A stretch of 26,649 nucleotides of DNA from JBBDRX01 sp040905245 (GCA_040905245.1 JBBDRX010000086.1:1-26649); one strand, 5' to 3'; shown: positions 1 through 7,688, counted from the first letter of the stretch. Notes: generated from the sequence alone by a model not told the origin. Translations and numbers: made by a program.

Positions 1-52
1 CCGGACCTTCGCGCTGCCAGCGCGACGCTCTAGCCAGCTGAGCTATAGCCCC
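1..52 (-). tRNA. tRNA-Ala (anticodon GGC), 5' part only
   Basis: Read on the minus strand from 52, the sequence begins GGGGCTATAGCTCAGCTGGC and folds as the acceptor 5' strand, a D arm (GCTC...GAGC) and a 5-bp anticodon stem (TCGCG/CGCGA). The stem encloses the loop CTGGCAG, with anticodon GGC, which reads alanine codons GCC and GCU. The variable loop and the start of the T arm follow before the window edge cuts the gene. D-loop GG and T33 are present. The missing part is the T arm and the acceptor 3' strand. Confidence 0.93.
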
Positions 53-503
53 TTTTCAGAGAGTCCTTAATATAACGGAGATTCCAGAACATTGCCACCA
101 CCTGTCTATCAGAAAAACAGGCAAAATCCCTTGCCGTACGCTCTGCTTATTCTGAATCCGTCGAAATAGTAGCCGGTAGAATGTGCTCTCTCGGTACTTT
201 CCCAAAACATTCGGGAACAGCTATGGTGTTGCGACGTATACAGTGTTGTCGTGCCACGGCCCCAACGGAAGGGATAGAAAAAATGGGACTAAAATGTTAA
301 AGACGGGGGCTTTACAATGAATCCTTTTTTTTATATTTATCTTCCAAAGAGAGGTGACCATACATGGGCGCCAAAAACAGGACTAAATAGAAGAGACAAT
401 CCGTTGACATAAAAACATGGAAACGGGCTATTTTTTATTTAGACATCATAGAATTAAATAATATTTTTAGATCCGTTTTCTCCTAACTCAAAGACAATAC
501 GCT
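53..503. other. Intergenic region between tRNA-Ala and the OmpA-like gene
   Basis: About 450 bases without a credible gene on either strand; only very short open frames occur. It should hold the tRNA promoter near 60-90 (minus) and the promoter of the OmpA-like gene near 400-470 (plus). Two weak 5-bp hairpins (around 101-122 and 199-216) are visible, with no following T-run. I see no RNA gene or repeat that I can support. Confidence 0.6.
403..436 (+). promoter_or_regulatory. Possible promoter of the OmpA-like gene
   Basis: TTGACA at 403-408 is followed 20 bases later by TATTTTTT at 429-436. This resembles a sigma-70 -35 box paired with a near-match to the Bacteroidota -7 element TAnnTTTG. 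The spacing is long for the E. coli consensus but in range for the Bacteroidota type. A second candidate -7 element, TATTTTTA, lies at 462-469. Which one is used cannot be decided from sequence. Confidence 0.3.
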
Positions 504-1043
504 ATGACCAGATCAATTAATTTTTTCCTGATTTCCAGCTTTCTGATCGGCTTGCTCGCGTTTAACGTTGGCTGCCAAACAACAGAAGAAGTTGTTGAAG
601 AGGAAGTATATGAAGAGCCTGAAGAGGAACTGGAAGATGATATGGGATGGGAAGAGGAAGAAGTAGAAGAGGAGGAGCCGGACTATGTTGCCGAGCTCAC
701 TTCTGTCAACTTCGATTTTGACAAATCCGATATCACCAACGCTGCATCCCGGTTGCTCGCACAGAATGTGAGAGATCTTCGAAACAATCCGGATGTTGAT
801 GTTCGAATCGACGCCTATACTGACCACGTGGGTGGAGACCAGTATAACGTTCGGTTGAGCGTCCGACGGGCAGAATCAGTTGCCAACTTCTACAGAAGCA
901 ACGGCATCCCTGCAAATCGAATTGAAACCCGGGGATTGGGCAAGCATCCTGTTCCTTGTTCCGATGCAGAAGCTGACGATGGAACACCCGGATGCGAAAA
1001 GAATCGTGTAGCTGATTCTCATCCGATCAATCCAAGTTACTGA
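504..1043 (+). CDS. OmpA-family lipoprotein with acidic linker
   Basis: Predicted outer-membrane lipoprotein that would bind peptidoglycan and tie the envelope to the wall (Pal/OmpA role, by family). A signal peptide ends in VGC, so Cys24 is the likely lipidated residue. Residues about 28-62 are an extremely Glu-rich linker. The OmpA domain runs from about 66: VNFDFDKSDI, then TDHVGG with Asp107 and the LSVRRA motif with Arg121/Arg122, the pair that binds diaminopimelate in this family. Cys152 and Cys164 flank a loop, as in other OmpA domains. The last ten or so residues do not fit: after KNR the family expects a hydrophobic beta strand, and that strand is present in another frame (see findings). 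The gene stands alone and ends in a strong terminator. There is no clear ribosome binding site. Sure of family, not of the C-terminus. Confidence 0.9.
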   Translation: MTRSINFFLISSFLIGLLAFNVGCQTTEEVVEEEVYEEPEEELEDDMGWEEEEVEEEEPDYVAELTSVNFDFDKSDITNAASRLLAQNVRDLRNNPDVDVRIDAYTDHVGGDQYNVRLSVRRAESVANFYRSNGIPANRIETRGLGKHPVPCSDAEADDGTPGCEKNRVADSHPINPSY

Positions 1044-1079
1044 TTGGATTATTGAATCTTAGCACCACTCTTTGAGAAG

Positions 1080-1112
1080 AGCGGGTTGTCTGAAAGGCAA
1101 TCCGCTTTTTTT
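1080..1112 (+). terminator. Rho-independent terminator of the OmpA-like gene
   Basis: A 9-bp stem AGCGGGTTG (1080-1088) pairs with CAATCCGCT (1098-1106), with one G-U pair and a 9-base loop. It runs straight into a T-tract at 1106-1112. It lies 36 bases after the stop codon and before the convergent ABC ATPase gene. Confidence 0.88.
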
Positions 1113-1159
1113 ATACTGTTCAATCTCTGTCCCTTTCGGTCTGCTCTGGTGGCCCGATC

Positions 1160-2221
1160 TCAAGATGTTTGTGCTTCCAGAGATCCCTCCTCCAGAACCA
1201 CAGCTGGCTCAAGCGGACGAAGAACCACTTCGTCGTCCGGATTGAACAGAATTCGGTTATCTGTGTGGACGATGTAGCGTTCGCCCTTGAAAAGTACATG
1301 ATAGGTAATATCGTGTCCCTTAAACTCGCGGCCCACAATAAGCCCCGTAGACTGGCCCTCGGTCCCATTCGGCCGTTCAATCGTCAAGTGCTCCGGCCGC
1401 ATGGAACAGAGAACCCGACCAAAAGCAGTACAATTGAGTTTCACCGGACCAATGCTGGTAGAAATTTCATCACTCCCGCCGCCGGCTTCCGCTTCAAACA
1501 GATTGGTTCGGCCCAGAAACTGAGCCACGAACTTGGTCCGGGGTTTGTAGTATACCTCTTCCGGGGTACCGATTTGCTCTATGCGGCCATCGTTCATGAC
1601 GGCAATCCGGTCGGCAAAGGATAAAGCCTCCTCCTGGTCATGAGTCACAAGAATCGCACTCATTCCCGCCTTCTTCAGAACGGCCCGAACCTCTTTTCGG
1701 GTCGTATCGCGAAGCATCGCGTCCAGATTCGAAAATGGTTCATCCAGAAGAACAAGTTGCGGCTTCGGCGCAATCGCACGTGCCAGTGCGACCCGCTGCT
1801 GCTGGCCTCCGGACAACTCGGAGGGATTCCGGTCCTTGAAATCACCCATGCCGGTCCTGCAGAGTACTTCTTCTGCAAAGACCTTTCTTTTGTGGCGAGG
1901 CAGATCCTGAAGTCCAAAGGCAACATTGTCAAGTGCAGACATGTGCGGGAAGAGGGCATAGTCCTGAAACACAAAACCGATGCCACGAAGCTGGGGAGCA
2001 ACGTGCACGCCGGGCCCGGTCAGCATCCGGTCTTCCAGCGAAACGACTCCGTGATCGGGTGTTTCAAAACCGGCAATCAGCCGAAGTGTTGTTGTCTTCC
2101 CGCAACCACTTGGCCCCAGCAGGGCAAAAATCTCGTCTTCATTCACTTCAAAAGAGACGTCTTCCACTACGGGATTTCCCTTTTCAAACTCCTTGACAAG
2201 GTTTTTGACGTCAAGCAACAT
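1160..2221 (-). CDS. ABC transporter ATP-binding protein, FbpC/PotA-like
   Basis: Cytoplasmic ATPase of an importer, probably for iron(III) or another small solute (the substrate is inferred from family only). At 353 residues it has the usual length for this group. Visible motifs are Walker A GPSGCGKT (36-43), Q-loop Gln86, signature LSGGQ (136-140), Walker B LVLLDEP (156-162, catalytic Glu161) and switch His194. Residues about 235-350 form a TOBE-type C-terminal domain, as in FbpC, PotA and MalK. The open frame extends upstream to 2353, but the conserved start is ATG at 2221, preceded by GAGTGAGG. No permease or binding-protein gene lies beside it, so it is an orphan ATPase here. A GC-rich inverted repeat sits just upstream (2246-2268). 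Confidence 0.92.
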   Translation of the reverse strand: MLLDVKNLVKEFEKGNPVVEDVSFEVNEDEIFALLGPSGCGKTTTLRLIAGFETPDHGVVSLEDRMLTGPGVHVAPQLRGIGFVFQDYALFPHMSALDNVAFGLQDLPRHKRKVFAEEVLCRTGMGDFKDRNPSELSGGQQQRVALARAIAPKPQLVLLDEPFSNLDAMLRDTTRKEVRAVLKKAGMSAILVTHDQEEALSFADRIAVMNDGRIEQIGTPEEVYYKPRTKFVAQFLGRTNLFEAEAGGGSDEISTSIGPVKLNCTAFGRVLCSMRPEHLTIERPNGTEGQSTGLIVGREFKGHDITYHVLFKGERYIVHTDNRILFNPDDEVVLRPLEPAVVLEEGSLEAQTS

Positions 2222-2245
2222 GGTTGCAAGCCTCACTCTTTTAGG

Positions 2246-2268
2246 ATACCCGACAACTTTCCGGGTAT
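2246..2268 (-). promoter_or_regulatory. Inverted repeat in the leader of the ABC ATPase gene
   Basis: ATACCCG (2246-2252) and CGGGTAT (2262-2268) form a perfect 7-bp inverted repeat with a 9-base spacer, 25-47 bases upstream of the start codon. No T-run follows on the minus strand, so it is not a terminator for this gene. It could be an operator for a dimeric repressor or an mRNA hairpin near the ribosome binding site. The AT-rich stretch TTTTATATAG just upstream (about 2280-2295) is a possible -10 region. Confidence 0.45.
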
Positions 2269-2458
2269 TATTTAAATTCAGTCTATATAAAATAAGACTA
2301 TTTTTCGCGTGAGTAAACCGGCTTTTTCTCCTGGCCATCCGGGCAGAGCACAAACAACCGTCCAGAGTCCATCGAACCCTCTATTGTGATAAACGGCATA
2401 AACAATTATGTTGGATCAACGTATACATCTCTGTTCGTCCATCAATCAATTCACGATC

Positions 2459-2986
2459 ATGAACTATCCCATACCCACTATACTCATCCCTGTACTGATG
2501 TTGACCCTTTTGTACGGTTGTGGACCTACTGAAGAGGAGCGACAACAACAACAGGAAGAACAGCAACAGGCCAGGCTGGACTCCCTGGAACAGGTCTGGG
2601 AGGCCGAAATGGAGGCGATGCGCCAGGACAGCCTTCAACAGGCACGTGAAGACAGTATCGCACGTGCAGAGGCAGAGGCCGCAGAACAGCAGGAAGAAGA
2701 ACAAAGAAGACAGGCTGTTCAGTTTGTTGAAAACGGCCCTTTTACCGTTCAGGTTCGTTCCTGGAGGAGTGAAGAGAGAGCCGAAGAGCACGCTGATTTG
2801 TGGAAATCGAGAGGCTACGATGGTGCCTACGTTGTCAAATACGGAGATGAGTCCACCGGCGATGTCTGGTTTCGGGTACGACTGGGAAATGTTCCCAGTT
2901 ACTCGATGGCCCAACGGCTAAAACAGGAACTGCATACAAAACATAGTACAGAGTCCTGGATCGCCTCAACTGAAAATGAGCGTTGA
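2459..2986 (+). CDS. SPOR-domain lipoprotein
   Basis: Predicted envelope lipoprotein of 175 residues. The signal peptide ends in LYGC, so Cys21 is the lipidation site. Residues about 25-88 are a Gln/Glu/Ala-rich heptad-like stretch, probably a coiled coil or extended stalk. Residues about 93-170 match the SPOR fold: GPFTVQVRSW, a helix, a second strand ending WFRVRLG, then a second helix. SPOR domains bind denuded glycan strands, which places the protein at cell-wall remodelling or division sites (family knowledge). The frame opens at 2408, but only ATG 2459 puts a signal peptide at the N-terminus. No obvious ribosome binding site is seen. The exact role is unknown. Confidence 0.88.
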   Translation: MNYPIPTILIPVLMLTLLYGCGPTEEERQQQQEEQQQARLDSLEQVWEAEMEAMRQDSLQQAREDSIARAEAEAAEQQEEEQRRQAVQFVENGPFTVQVRSWRSEERAEEHADLWKSRGYDGAYVVKYGDESTGDVWFRVRLGNVPSYSMAQRLKQELHTKHSTESWIASTENER

Positions 2987-3099
2987 TCCATAGATATTAT
3001 GGATCTCTTAGCTGCTGATTAACATTTATTTGTAGTTAACATTTTTATTTTGCTACTTTTAATTGCGCTCAAGTAGCGTCTCTCTTGATGAATAGTCAG

Positions 3100-3126
3100 G
3101 GCAACACACCTGAACCGTGTGTTGCC
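3100..3126 (+). terminator. Terminator-like perfect hairpin
   Basis: GGCAACACAC (3100-3109) and GTGTGTTGCC (3117-3126) form a perfect 10-bp stem with the loop CTGAACC. It is followed by the interrupted T-rich stretch TTATTTACTTT. It is the best candidate for ending the SPOR lipoprotein transcript, although it lies 113 bases past the stop codon. A small RNA ending here cannot be excluded. Confidence 0.65.
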
Positions 3127-3298
3127 TTATTTACTTTCTCGCCACTTCGACCTTCAGCAGGTTTACCACATTTCCAGATACGGACATCAAACCATTGGCA
3201 TCCCCGAGTCCCACCAGTAAAATTTTGATATTTTCCGAATGATCTGTCTTTCCCGAATTACTACACCAAACTGAAATTCCGTATCGTGATCAAATCTG

Positions 3299-3330
3299 TT
3301 TCAGACCTTAAGAATAGAATTCTATATTTG
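3299..3330 (+). promoter_or_regulatory. Bacteroidota-type promoter of the STAS-PP2C genes
   Basis: TATATTTG at 3323-3330 matches the Bacteroidota -7 element TAnnTTTG exactly. TTTC at 3299-3302, 20 bases upstream, is one base from the -33 element TTTG. The predicted transcript would start about 20 bases before the STAS start codon. Confidence 0.5.
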
Positions 3331-3358
3331 AAGCAGTTTCTGCACATTTACAACTACC

Positions 3359-3706
3359 ATGACGAAAACGATTCAGATAGAACACCAGGAAAACCGGGAC
3401 GTTGATATCCTCCGAATCGGAGGAGAATTGAATATCCACTCTGCCTACATTCTCGAACAATCAATTCTGAACCTGATGGAGAAAGGCCGTTATAAGTATG
3501 TAGTTAATTTTGAAAATATAGAGAAGCTGGCCAGTGCAGGCCTCGGGATGTTCATGGCACGAATTGAAGAGATTCGTGAGGCAAACGGGGACATCAAGTT
3601 CAGCAATCTCAGCAAAAAAGTGTACCATGTATTCGATTTGCTGGATTTTCCGACACTCTATGATATCTTCGATGAAGAAGAGGAAGCCGTTTCAGCATTC
3701 AGGTAG
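3359..3706 (+). CDS. STAS-domain anti-sigma factor antagonist
   Basis: A 115-residue single STAS domain of the SpoIIAA/RsbV type. Such proteins, when unphosphorylated, bind an anti-sigma kinase and free its partner (family knowledge). The strand-helix order is standard: IGGELNIHSAYILEQSI, then YVVNFENIEKLASAGLGMFMA, then IKFSNLSKKVYHVFDLLDF. The phospho-acceptor loop, usually DS[ST]GLG, reads ASAGLG here. Ser59 is kept, but the preceding Asp and the following Ser/Thr are Ala. The start is ATG 3359, just after a promoter-like element. The PP2C phosphatase gene follows 30 bases downstream in the same frame and is the likely enzyme that removes phosphate from Ser59. No RsbW-type kinase or sigma factor is in the window. 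Confidence 0.9.
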   Translation: MTKTIQIEHQENRDVDILRIGGELNIHSAYILEQSILNLMEKGRYKYVVNFENIEKLASAGLGMFMARIEEIREANGDIKFSNLSKKVYHVFDLLDFPTLYDIFDEEEEAVSAFR

Positions 3707-3736
3707 AATAAATCAAACAATCCCGACTCATCAGGC

Positions 3737-5470
3737 GTGAAGAAGAGCTCTCAGAAAACCACAAACTCCAAGAGTCAATTTCAGCTACGGACAATACTGG
3801 AGACCAGTCGTCTGTTGATTGAATCCCGAGATACGGATCTGATTCTGGACAATCTGCTTGACATCACCATGGGAAAAATGCTGGTCCCCAGGGGAGCGGT
3901 TCTGCTCTATGAGCCTGATCAACGTGCATACAAAGTCACAAGGGTCAAGGGAAAGGCGACTGTGCAGGAGGGCGACCAGATTACACTGCCCTGGAAATCC
4001 AATCAGTATCAACAAAACGTAATCGATCCGGCAGCTTACGACATTCCGCATCCCGAATTATTTATAGGCAAGAACCGTGGACTGTTTTTTAACCTGAAAA
4101 CCAGCAGCCATCACCTCGGGTATCTCTATCTCGGCAGGAAAGGTGATGATGGCGTATTGAATGATCAGGAAATCGAATTCGTGGAGAGTCTCAGCATCAT
4201 TTCTGCGGCTGCCATATCCAATTCCATGATGTTCAGTGAGATGCGCGCGGTAAACCGCCGGCTGGATCGACGCGTGAATGAACTCAACACGCTTTTCGAC
4301 CTCTCCAAGGACTTCAGTATGACGGTAAACCCGAAAGAGATTGCCGGCACGTTCAAATTTGCACTGCTCGCACACCTTCTGGTCCGGAAATTTTTTCTTC
4401 TTTTCCTGATAAACGACGAGTCTCCGAAAATTATGTCCTCCAGCGGACTCACCCGAATGCCCACTGCAAAAGAGAGGCGTGACATATTCGACCTGCCAAA
4501 AGAGATACTGCGTGTTCAACCCCACCAGAAGAAATCCATTCCTTTTCTGAATGAAAACGATATTGCAATCCTGGTGGCACTACAACTACAAGGAGACAAG
4601 ATTGCCGTTGTGGGAGTCAGTGAGAAGGCGAACCACCAACCGCTCTCCGAGTCCAATTTCAACTTTCTTCAATCGCTGGGTAATCTGGCTGTTCTTTCGA
4701 TCCAGAAAACCATTCTGCTGAAGGAGCATATTGAAAAAGAACGGCTCGAAAAAGAGCTCGTCATTGCTCAGAATATTCAGAAAGGCCTCTATCCCGGTAC
4801 TATTCCGAAAATCCCGACGCTCTCTGTCGCAGCAAAAAACATCCCCTCTCAGCATGTAGGGGGGGACTACTACGATATTGTCTATTCCCCGGACGGTAAT
4901 CCGATTATTGCTATCGCTGATGTCACCGGAAAAGGATTCTCTGCCGCGCTGCTGATGGCCAATCTTCAGTCCATGCTTCATGTACTGCTTCCGGTTCCCA
5001 TCTCCCTCAGCGAGGCAACCGGACGTATCAACAACCTAATCTTCCAGAATACACCGAGTGACAAGTTTATCACCTTCTTCTGGGCAAAATACTTCCATCA
5101 GGAAAATCGGCTGCGATATATCAACGCCGGGCACAACCCTCCGCTGTTAATACGAAATGGATCTGATACTGCCGAACAGCTGGACGAAGGCGGTATGATA
5201 CTCGGCGTCATGTCCACATCAACACCCTACAAGGAGACTGATGTTACACTTCGAACCGGAGATATCCTCGTCTGTTATACAGACGGAGTTACAGAGTGTT
5301 TTGATAAAAACGGAGTCGAATACGGGGAAGAGAGGCTCACCGAAACCATTATGAGTGTTCGTGACGAATCTCCGGAAGAGATTCTGGATGAGATTGTTGA
5401 TCAAGTAAACCGGTTTTCCAACAACCGTCTGTCGGACGACCTGACACTGATCGTCATCAAGGTAACGTAA
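3737..5470 (+). CDS. GAF-GAF-PP2C (SpoIIE/RsbU-type) serine phosphatase
   Basis: A 577-residue cytoplasmic phosphatase expected to dephosphorylate a STAS antagonist, most simply the one encoded just upstream. Residues about 17-165 and 185-325 look like two GAF-type sensor domains, joined and followed by helical linkers (about 165-190, 325-348). The catalytic domain covers 345-577 and has the metal-binding acids: VGGDYYD (Asp377, Asp380), ADVTGKG (Asp395), TDGVTE (Asp516) and DDLTL (Asp567/568). The start is GTG 3737; the only nearby purine-rich site (AGG) is too close, so translation may be coupled to the STAS gene. The next Met (48) would cut into the first GAF. The 3' end overlaps the convergent transglycosylase gene by 14 bases. 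Confidence 0.9.
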   Translation: MKKSSQKTTNSKSQFQLRTILETSRLLIESRDTDLILDNLLDITMGKMLVPRGAVLLYEPDQRAYKVTRVKGKATVQEGDQITLPWKSNQYQQNVIDPAAYDIPHPELFIGKNRGLFFNLKTSSHHLGYLYLGRKGDDGVLNDQEIEFVESLSIISAAAISNSMMFSEMRAVNRRLDRRVNELNTLFDLSKDFSMTVNPKEIAGTFKFALLAHLLVRKFFLLFLINDESPKIMSSSGLTRMPTAKERRDIFDLPKEILRVQPHQKKSIPFLNENDIAILVALQLQGDKIAVVGVSEKANHQPLSESNFNFLQSLGNLAVLSIQKTILLKEHIEKERLEKELVIAQNIQKGLYPGTIPKIPTLSVAAKNIPSQHVGGDYYDIVYSPDGNPIIAIADVTGKGFSAALLMANLQSMLHVLLPVPISLSEATGRINNLIFQNTPSDKFITFFWAKYFHQENRLRYINAGHNPPLLIRNGSDTAEQLDEGGMILGVMSTSTPYKETDVTLRTGDILVCYTDGVTECFDKNGVEYGEERLTETIMSVRDESPEEILDEIVDQVNRFSNNRLSDDLTLIVIKVT

Positions 5471-6986
5471 GGAGTCCTGCTCCGATAATTCCCGGCATTC
5501 GCGTACCCCCCCGAACTTCTGCCACCGTCATCACACGCTGATACATTCGATACCGGTGCATTATCTCCTCTACATACTGGACAGTTTCGATCCCTCTTGC
5601 ATATCCGTATTTCGCATCCTGGTAATAACGGCGTTGCATCAGCTGCAGAAGTGCCCGGGAGACCTGATCCCAATCATTCGGATTTCCATTCCGCTCAATC
5701 ACAATACGTCGGGCATCCGCCATGTGACCCATCCCGACATTGTAGGTGGCAAGGGCAAACGACCACTGATTCAGACTGTCCAGATAGGCGTAGTGATCCA
5801 GGTGCTCTTTCAGTATGCGGGCTCCCTCCTGGATATTGACTTCCGGCTGATATAGCTCTTCGTATTGTACTTCTGAAAATCTCGGGATGATCTGCATCAA
5901 CCCGACCGCTCCGGCCCAGCTTTTCGATGTCGGATTGAATTGAGACTCCTGCGCAATCATGGCCGTTAACATCAACCAGTCCAGATCCAGTGAGTCAGCA
6001 ACCGACTTGATTACATCGTCATAAGGCGAAATCAGTCCTGTAGAAGGATAGAGCAAGCTCGGATTGAAATACTCTGCAATCTGAGGCCCGTTCTCAAAGT
6101 ATCGCTGGCGAAGAACATTGAGAAATTCGGACCGTCGAGGCTGCCCACTGTCTGCTGTAAATCGAAAATGGCGATAGAGAAACTTATTCATGGAATCCAG
6201 AAGGTCCGGGGCATTCTTCCGGACGCCCCAGGCAATGGAGTCCCTCTCGGCAATAACAGGCCCGTCTTTCAGGCCATCCAAATAACGACTGGTCGCCTGA
6301 AACATGTTGTTATCAGAGACTGTCGCTTCAATCGAGCCATGGACAACATTTATCAGGAGAGATTCCGTATCCAGATCCTCGGTGATTGCCCGCACGTTGA
6401 GATCGTGCCCCTGTTCAATGAGATGGTTCACTGTATGATAATAGGAACTGTTCCGGCCTATGGTAATCTCCATGTCCGATTCAGCAAGCTCTTCAAGAGT
6501 TTGTGGAGGAGCCTTCAGATCCGAAGAGAAGACCACCATCTGGTCTACCAGATTATAGGGACGGGTAAACGAGACATAACGCTCCCGTTCCCGGTTAATC
6601 GTATAGTTGGCGGCAATAACATCTCCCTCCCCGGAATTAAGAATGTCATACGGGTTTTCATTACTCTCGATGATCACCACTTCCAGAATAAGATCCTGCT
6701 CCCGGGCAAATGCCTTGAGTAGTTCATATTCAAACCCAACCTCAATACCCTGATGTAAAAAATAGGTATTGGAACTATAGTGGGTAATCATTCGGAGCAC
6801 GCCACTCTCCTTGATTTCCTGGAGGTCTCGCTCGACAGGCTCCTGAACAACGGGAACAAACTCCTGTGAAGTCTCATTTCCCCTACTGTCCGATTGAGAC
6901 TGGCAGGAGAGTGAAAAGAGAACCAGAAGCAGAGGGACAACACGAACCTGCCACCTCTTCACATCGATGGGAATACGATTTATCAT
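5457..6986 (-). CDS. mltF: MltF-like lytic transglycosylase with solute-binding domain
   Basis: A 509-residue envelope protein that would cleave peptidoglycan strands to 1,6-anhydro products. The N-terminus carries a signal peptide ending LFSLSC, so Cys28 is a probable but non-ideal lipobox cysteine. Residues about 60-275 form a family 3 solute-binding domain (GVLRMITHYSSNTYF, then GFEYELLKAFA), which in MltF regulates the enzyme. Residues about 320-470 form the SLT domain, with catalytic Glu347 in AQESQF, then GAVGLMQIIP and ATYNVGMGH. The domain order and length match MltF. The last codons overlap the 3' end of the PP2C gene on the other strand, with no terminator between. A GTG at codon 9 is an alternative start that would give a tidier signal peptide. 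Confidence 0.9.
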   Translation of the reverse strand: MINRIPIDVKRWQVRVVPLLLVLFSLSCQSQSDSRGNETSQEFVPVVQEPVERDLQEIKESGVLRMITHYSSNTYFLHQGIEVGFEYELLKAFAREQDLILEVVIIESNENPYDILNSGEGDVIAANYTINRERERYVSFTRPYNLVDQMVVFSSDLKAPPQTLEELAESDMEITIGRNSSYYHTVNHLIEQGHDLNVRAITEDLDTESLLINVVHGSIEATVSDNNMFQATSRYLDGLKDGPVIAERDSIAWGVRKNAPDLLDSMNKFLYRHFRFTADSGQPRRSEFLNVLRQRYFENGPQIAEYFNPSLLYPSTGLISPYDDVIKSVADSLDLDWLMLTAMIAQESQFNPTSKSWAGAVGLMQIIPRFSEVQYEELYQPEVNIQEGARILKEHLDHYAYLDSLNQWSFALATYNVGMGHMADARRIVIERNGNPNDWDQVSRALLQLMQRRYYQDAKYGYARGIETVQYVEEIMHRYRMYQRVMTVAEVRGGTRMPGIIGAGLLTLP

Positions 6987-7280
6987 GAAACGTATCGTTC
7001 GTTGATGATTATCTTTTCAATCGATTCAAGAGACGCAACAGATTGATTTTTTTACGTGTTATCATAAAATGATAAACGTTAAAAAGTAATCGTTTCGTTC
7101 ATTTCCGATTGAATCTCATCTCGAACTGATTTACCACTCTGAAAACAAACTTTAATGAAATATTATATGATAAAATATGTAAAATGTTCCTTACTTGGCA
7201 AAACATGAAGAGATTTTAACCCATACCAGCCAACAGGTTCAACCCGAAAAAACTCCCCAACAAGCTTTTAAACAAGTAAT
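6987..7280. other. AT-rich intergenic region before the MltF-like gene
   Basis: About 290 AT-rich bases between two minus-strand genes. It must hold the mltF promoter and the end of the DUF4293 transcript. The clear structure in it is the inverted repeat at 7054-7079. I found no open frame with coding character (the frame at 7195-7482 is antisense to DUF4293) and no good T-tract terminator. Confidence 0.55.
7054..7079. repeat. Inverted repeat in the mltF upstream region
   Basis: ACGT-g-TTATCAT, a 3-base AAA centre, then ATGATAA-ACGT: eleven paired bases with one bulged G. It lies 68-93 bases upstream of the mltF start. It may be an operator or a cruciform-like hairpin; no T-run adjoins it. 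Confidence 0.4.
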
Positions 7281-7688
7281 TTACCGAATTCGATCCATCG
7301 ACTCGACCAGTTCCTGGTCTTTTTTGATGAACCGATACGCCTGCCAAAGGGAAATCAGAGAGAGGAGCAGTAACAGAACACTCAGCGCCTCACGCATCAG
7401 AAAGGATCCAATTCCACCCAGTGTAAACAGAATGGCTGCTCCCGTCGCCAGTGATGCGGTCTGGATGAAGGTCCCGAACTGAACCCATTTCATCTGTTTG
7501 TTACGGTCACGATAGAGAAATACGGCATAACCACCTGTCAAAATAGAGGCAGCAAGTAACGCCGTGAACAGCCAGCCGATCCAGTCGGCGGGATCCTGCA
7601 TGGCCCGAAGGTAGATTGGTGTAAAGAAAATGAATCCGTTGAGTACGGTAGATATCAGCAGAAAAACCGTTTGTAATCGTTGAATCAC
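7281..7688 (-). CDS. DUF4293 family membrane protein
   Basis: A 135-residue integral membrane protein of unknown function. It begins with MIQRLQTVFLL, the N-terminal pattern typical of DUF4293, a family I know mainly from Bacteroidota and relatives. Four hydrophobic segments are visible at about 5-25, 33-57, 67-90 and 96-118, separated by short charged loops; the C-terminus is charged. The start codon is GTG at 7688. It follows the RND pump gene by 78 bases on the same strand, so it could be read from the efflux transcript, but I would not infer a role in efflux from that alone. Confidence 0.8.
   Translation of the reverse strand: MIQRLQTVFLLISTVLNGFIFFTPIYLRAMQDPADWIGWLFTALLAASILTGGYAVFLYRDRNKQMKWVQFGTFIQTASLATGAAILFTLGGIGSFLMREALSVLLLLLSLISLWQAYRFIKKDQELVESMDRIR

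Larger units (their letters stand above)
2987..3358. other. Intergenic region between the SPOR lipoprotein and STAS genes
   Basis: About 370 bases with no credible coding frame. It contains the terminator-like hairpin at 3100-3126 and the promoter-like elements at 3299-3330. The remainder (about 3130-3290) shows nothing that I can support. Confidence 0.6.
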
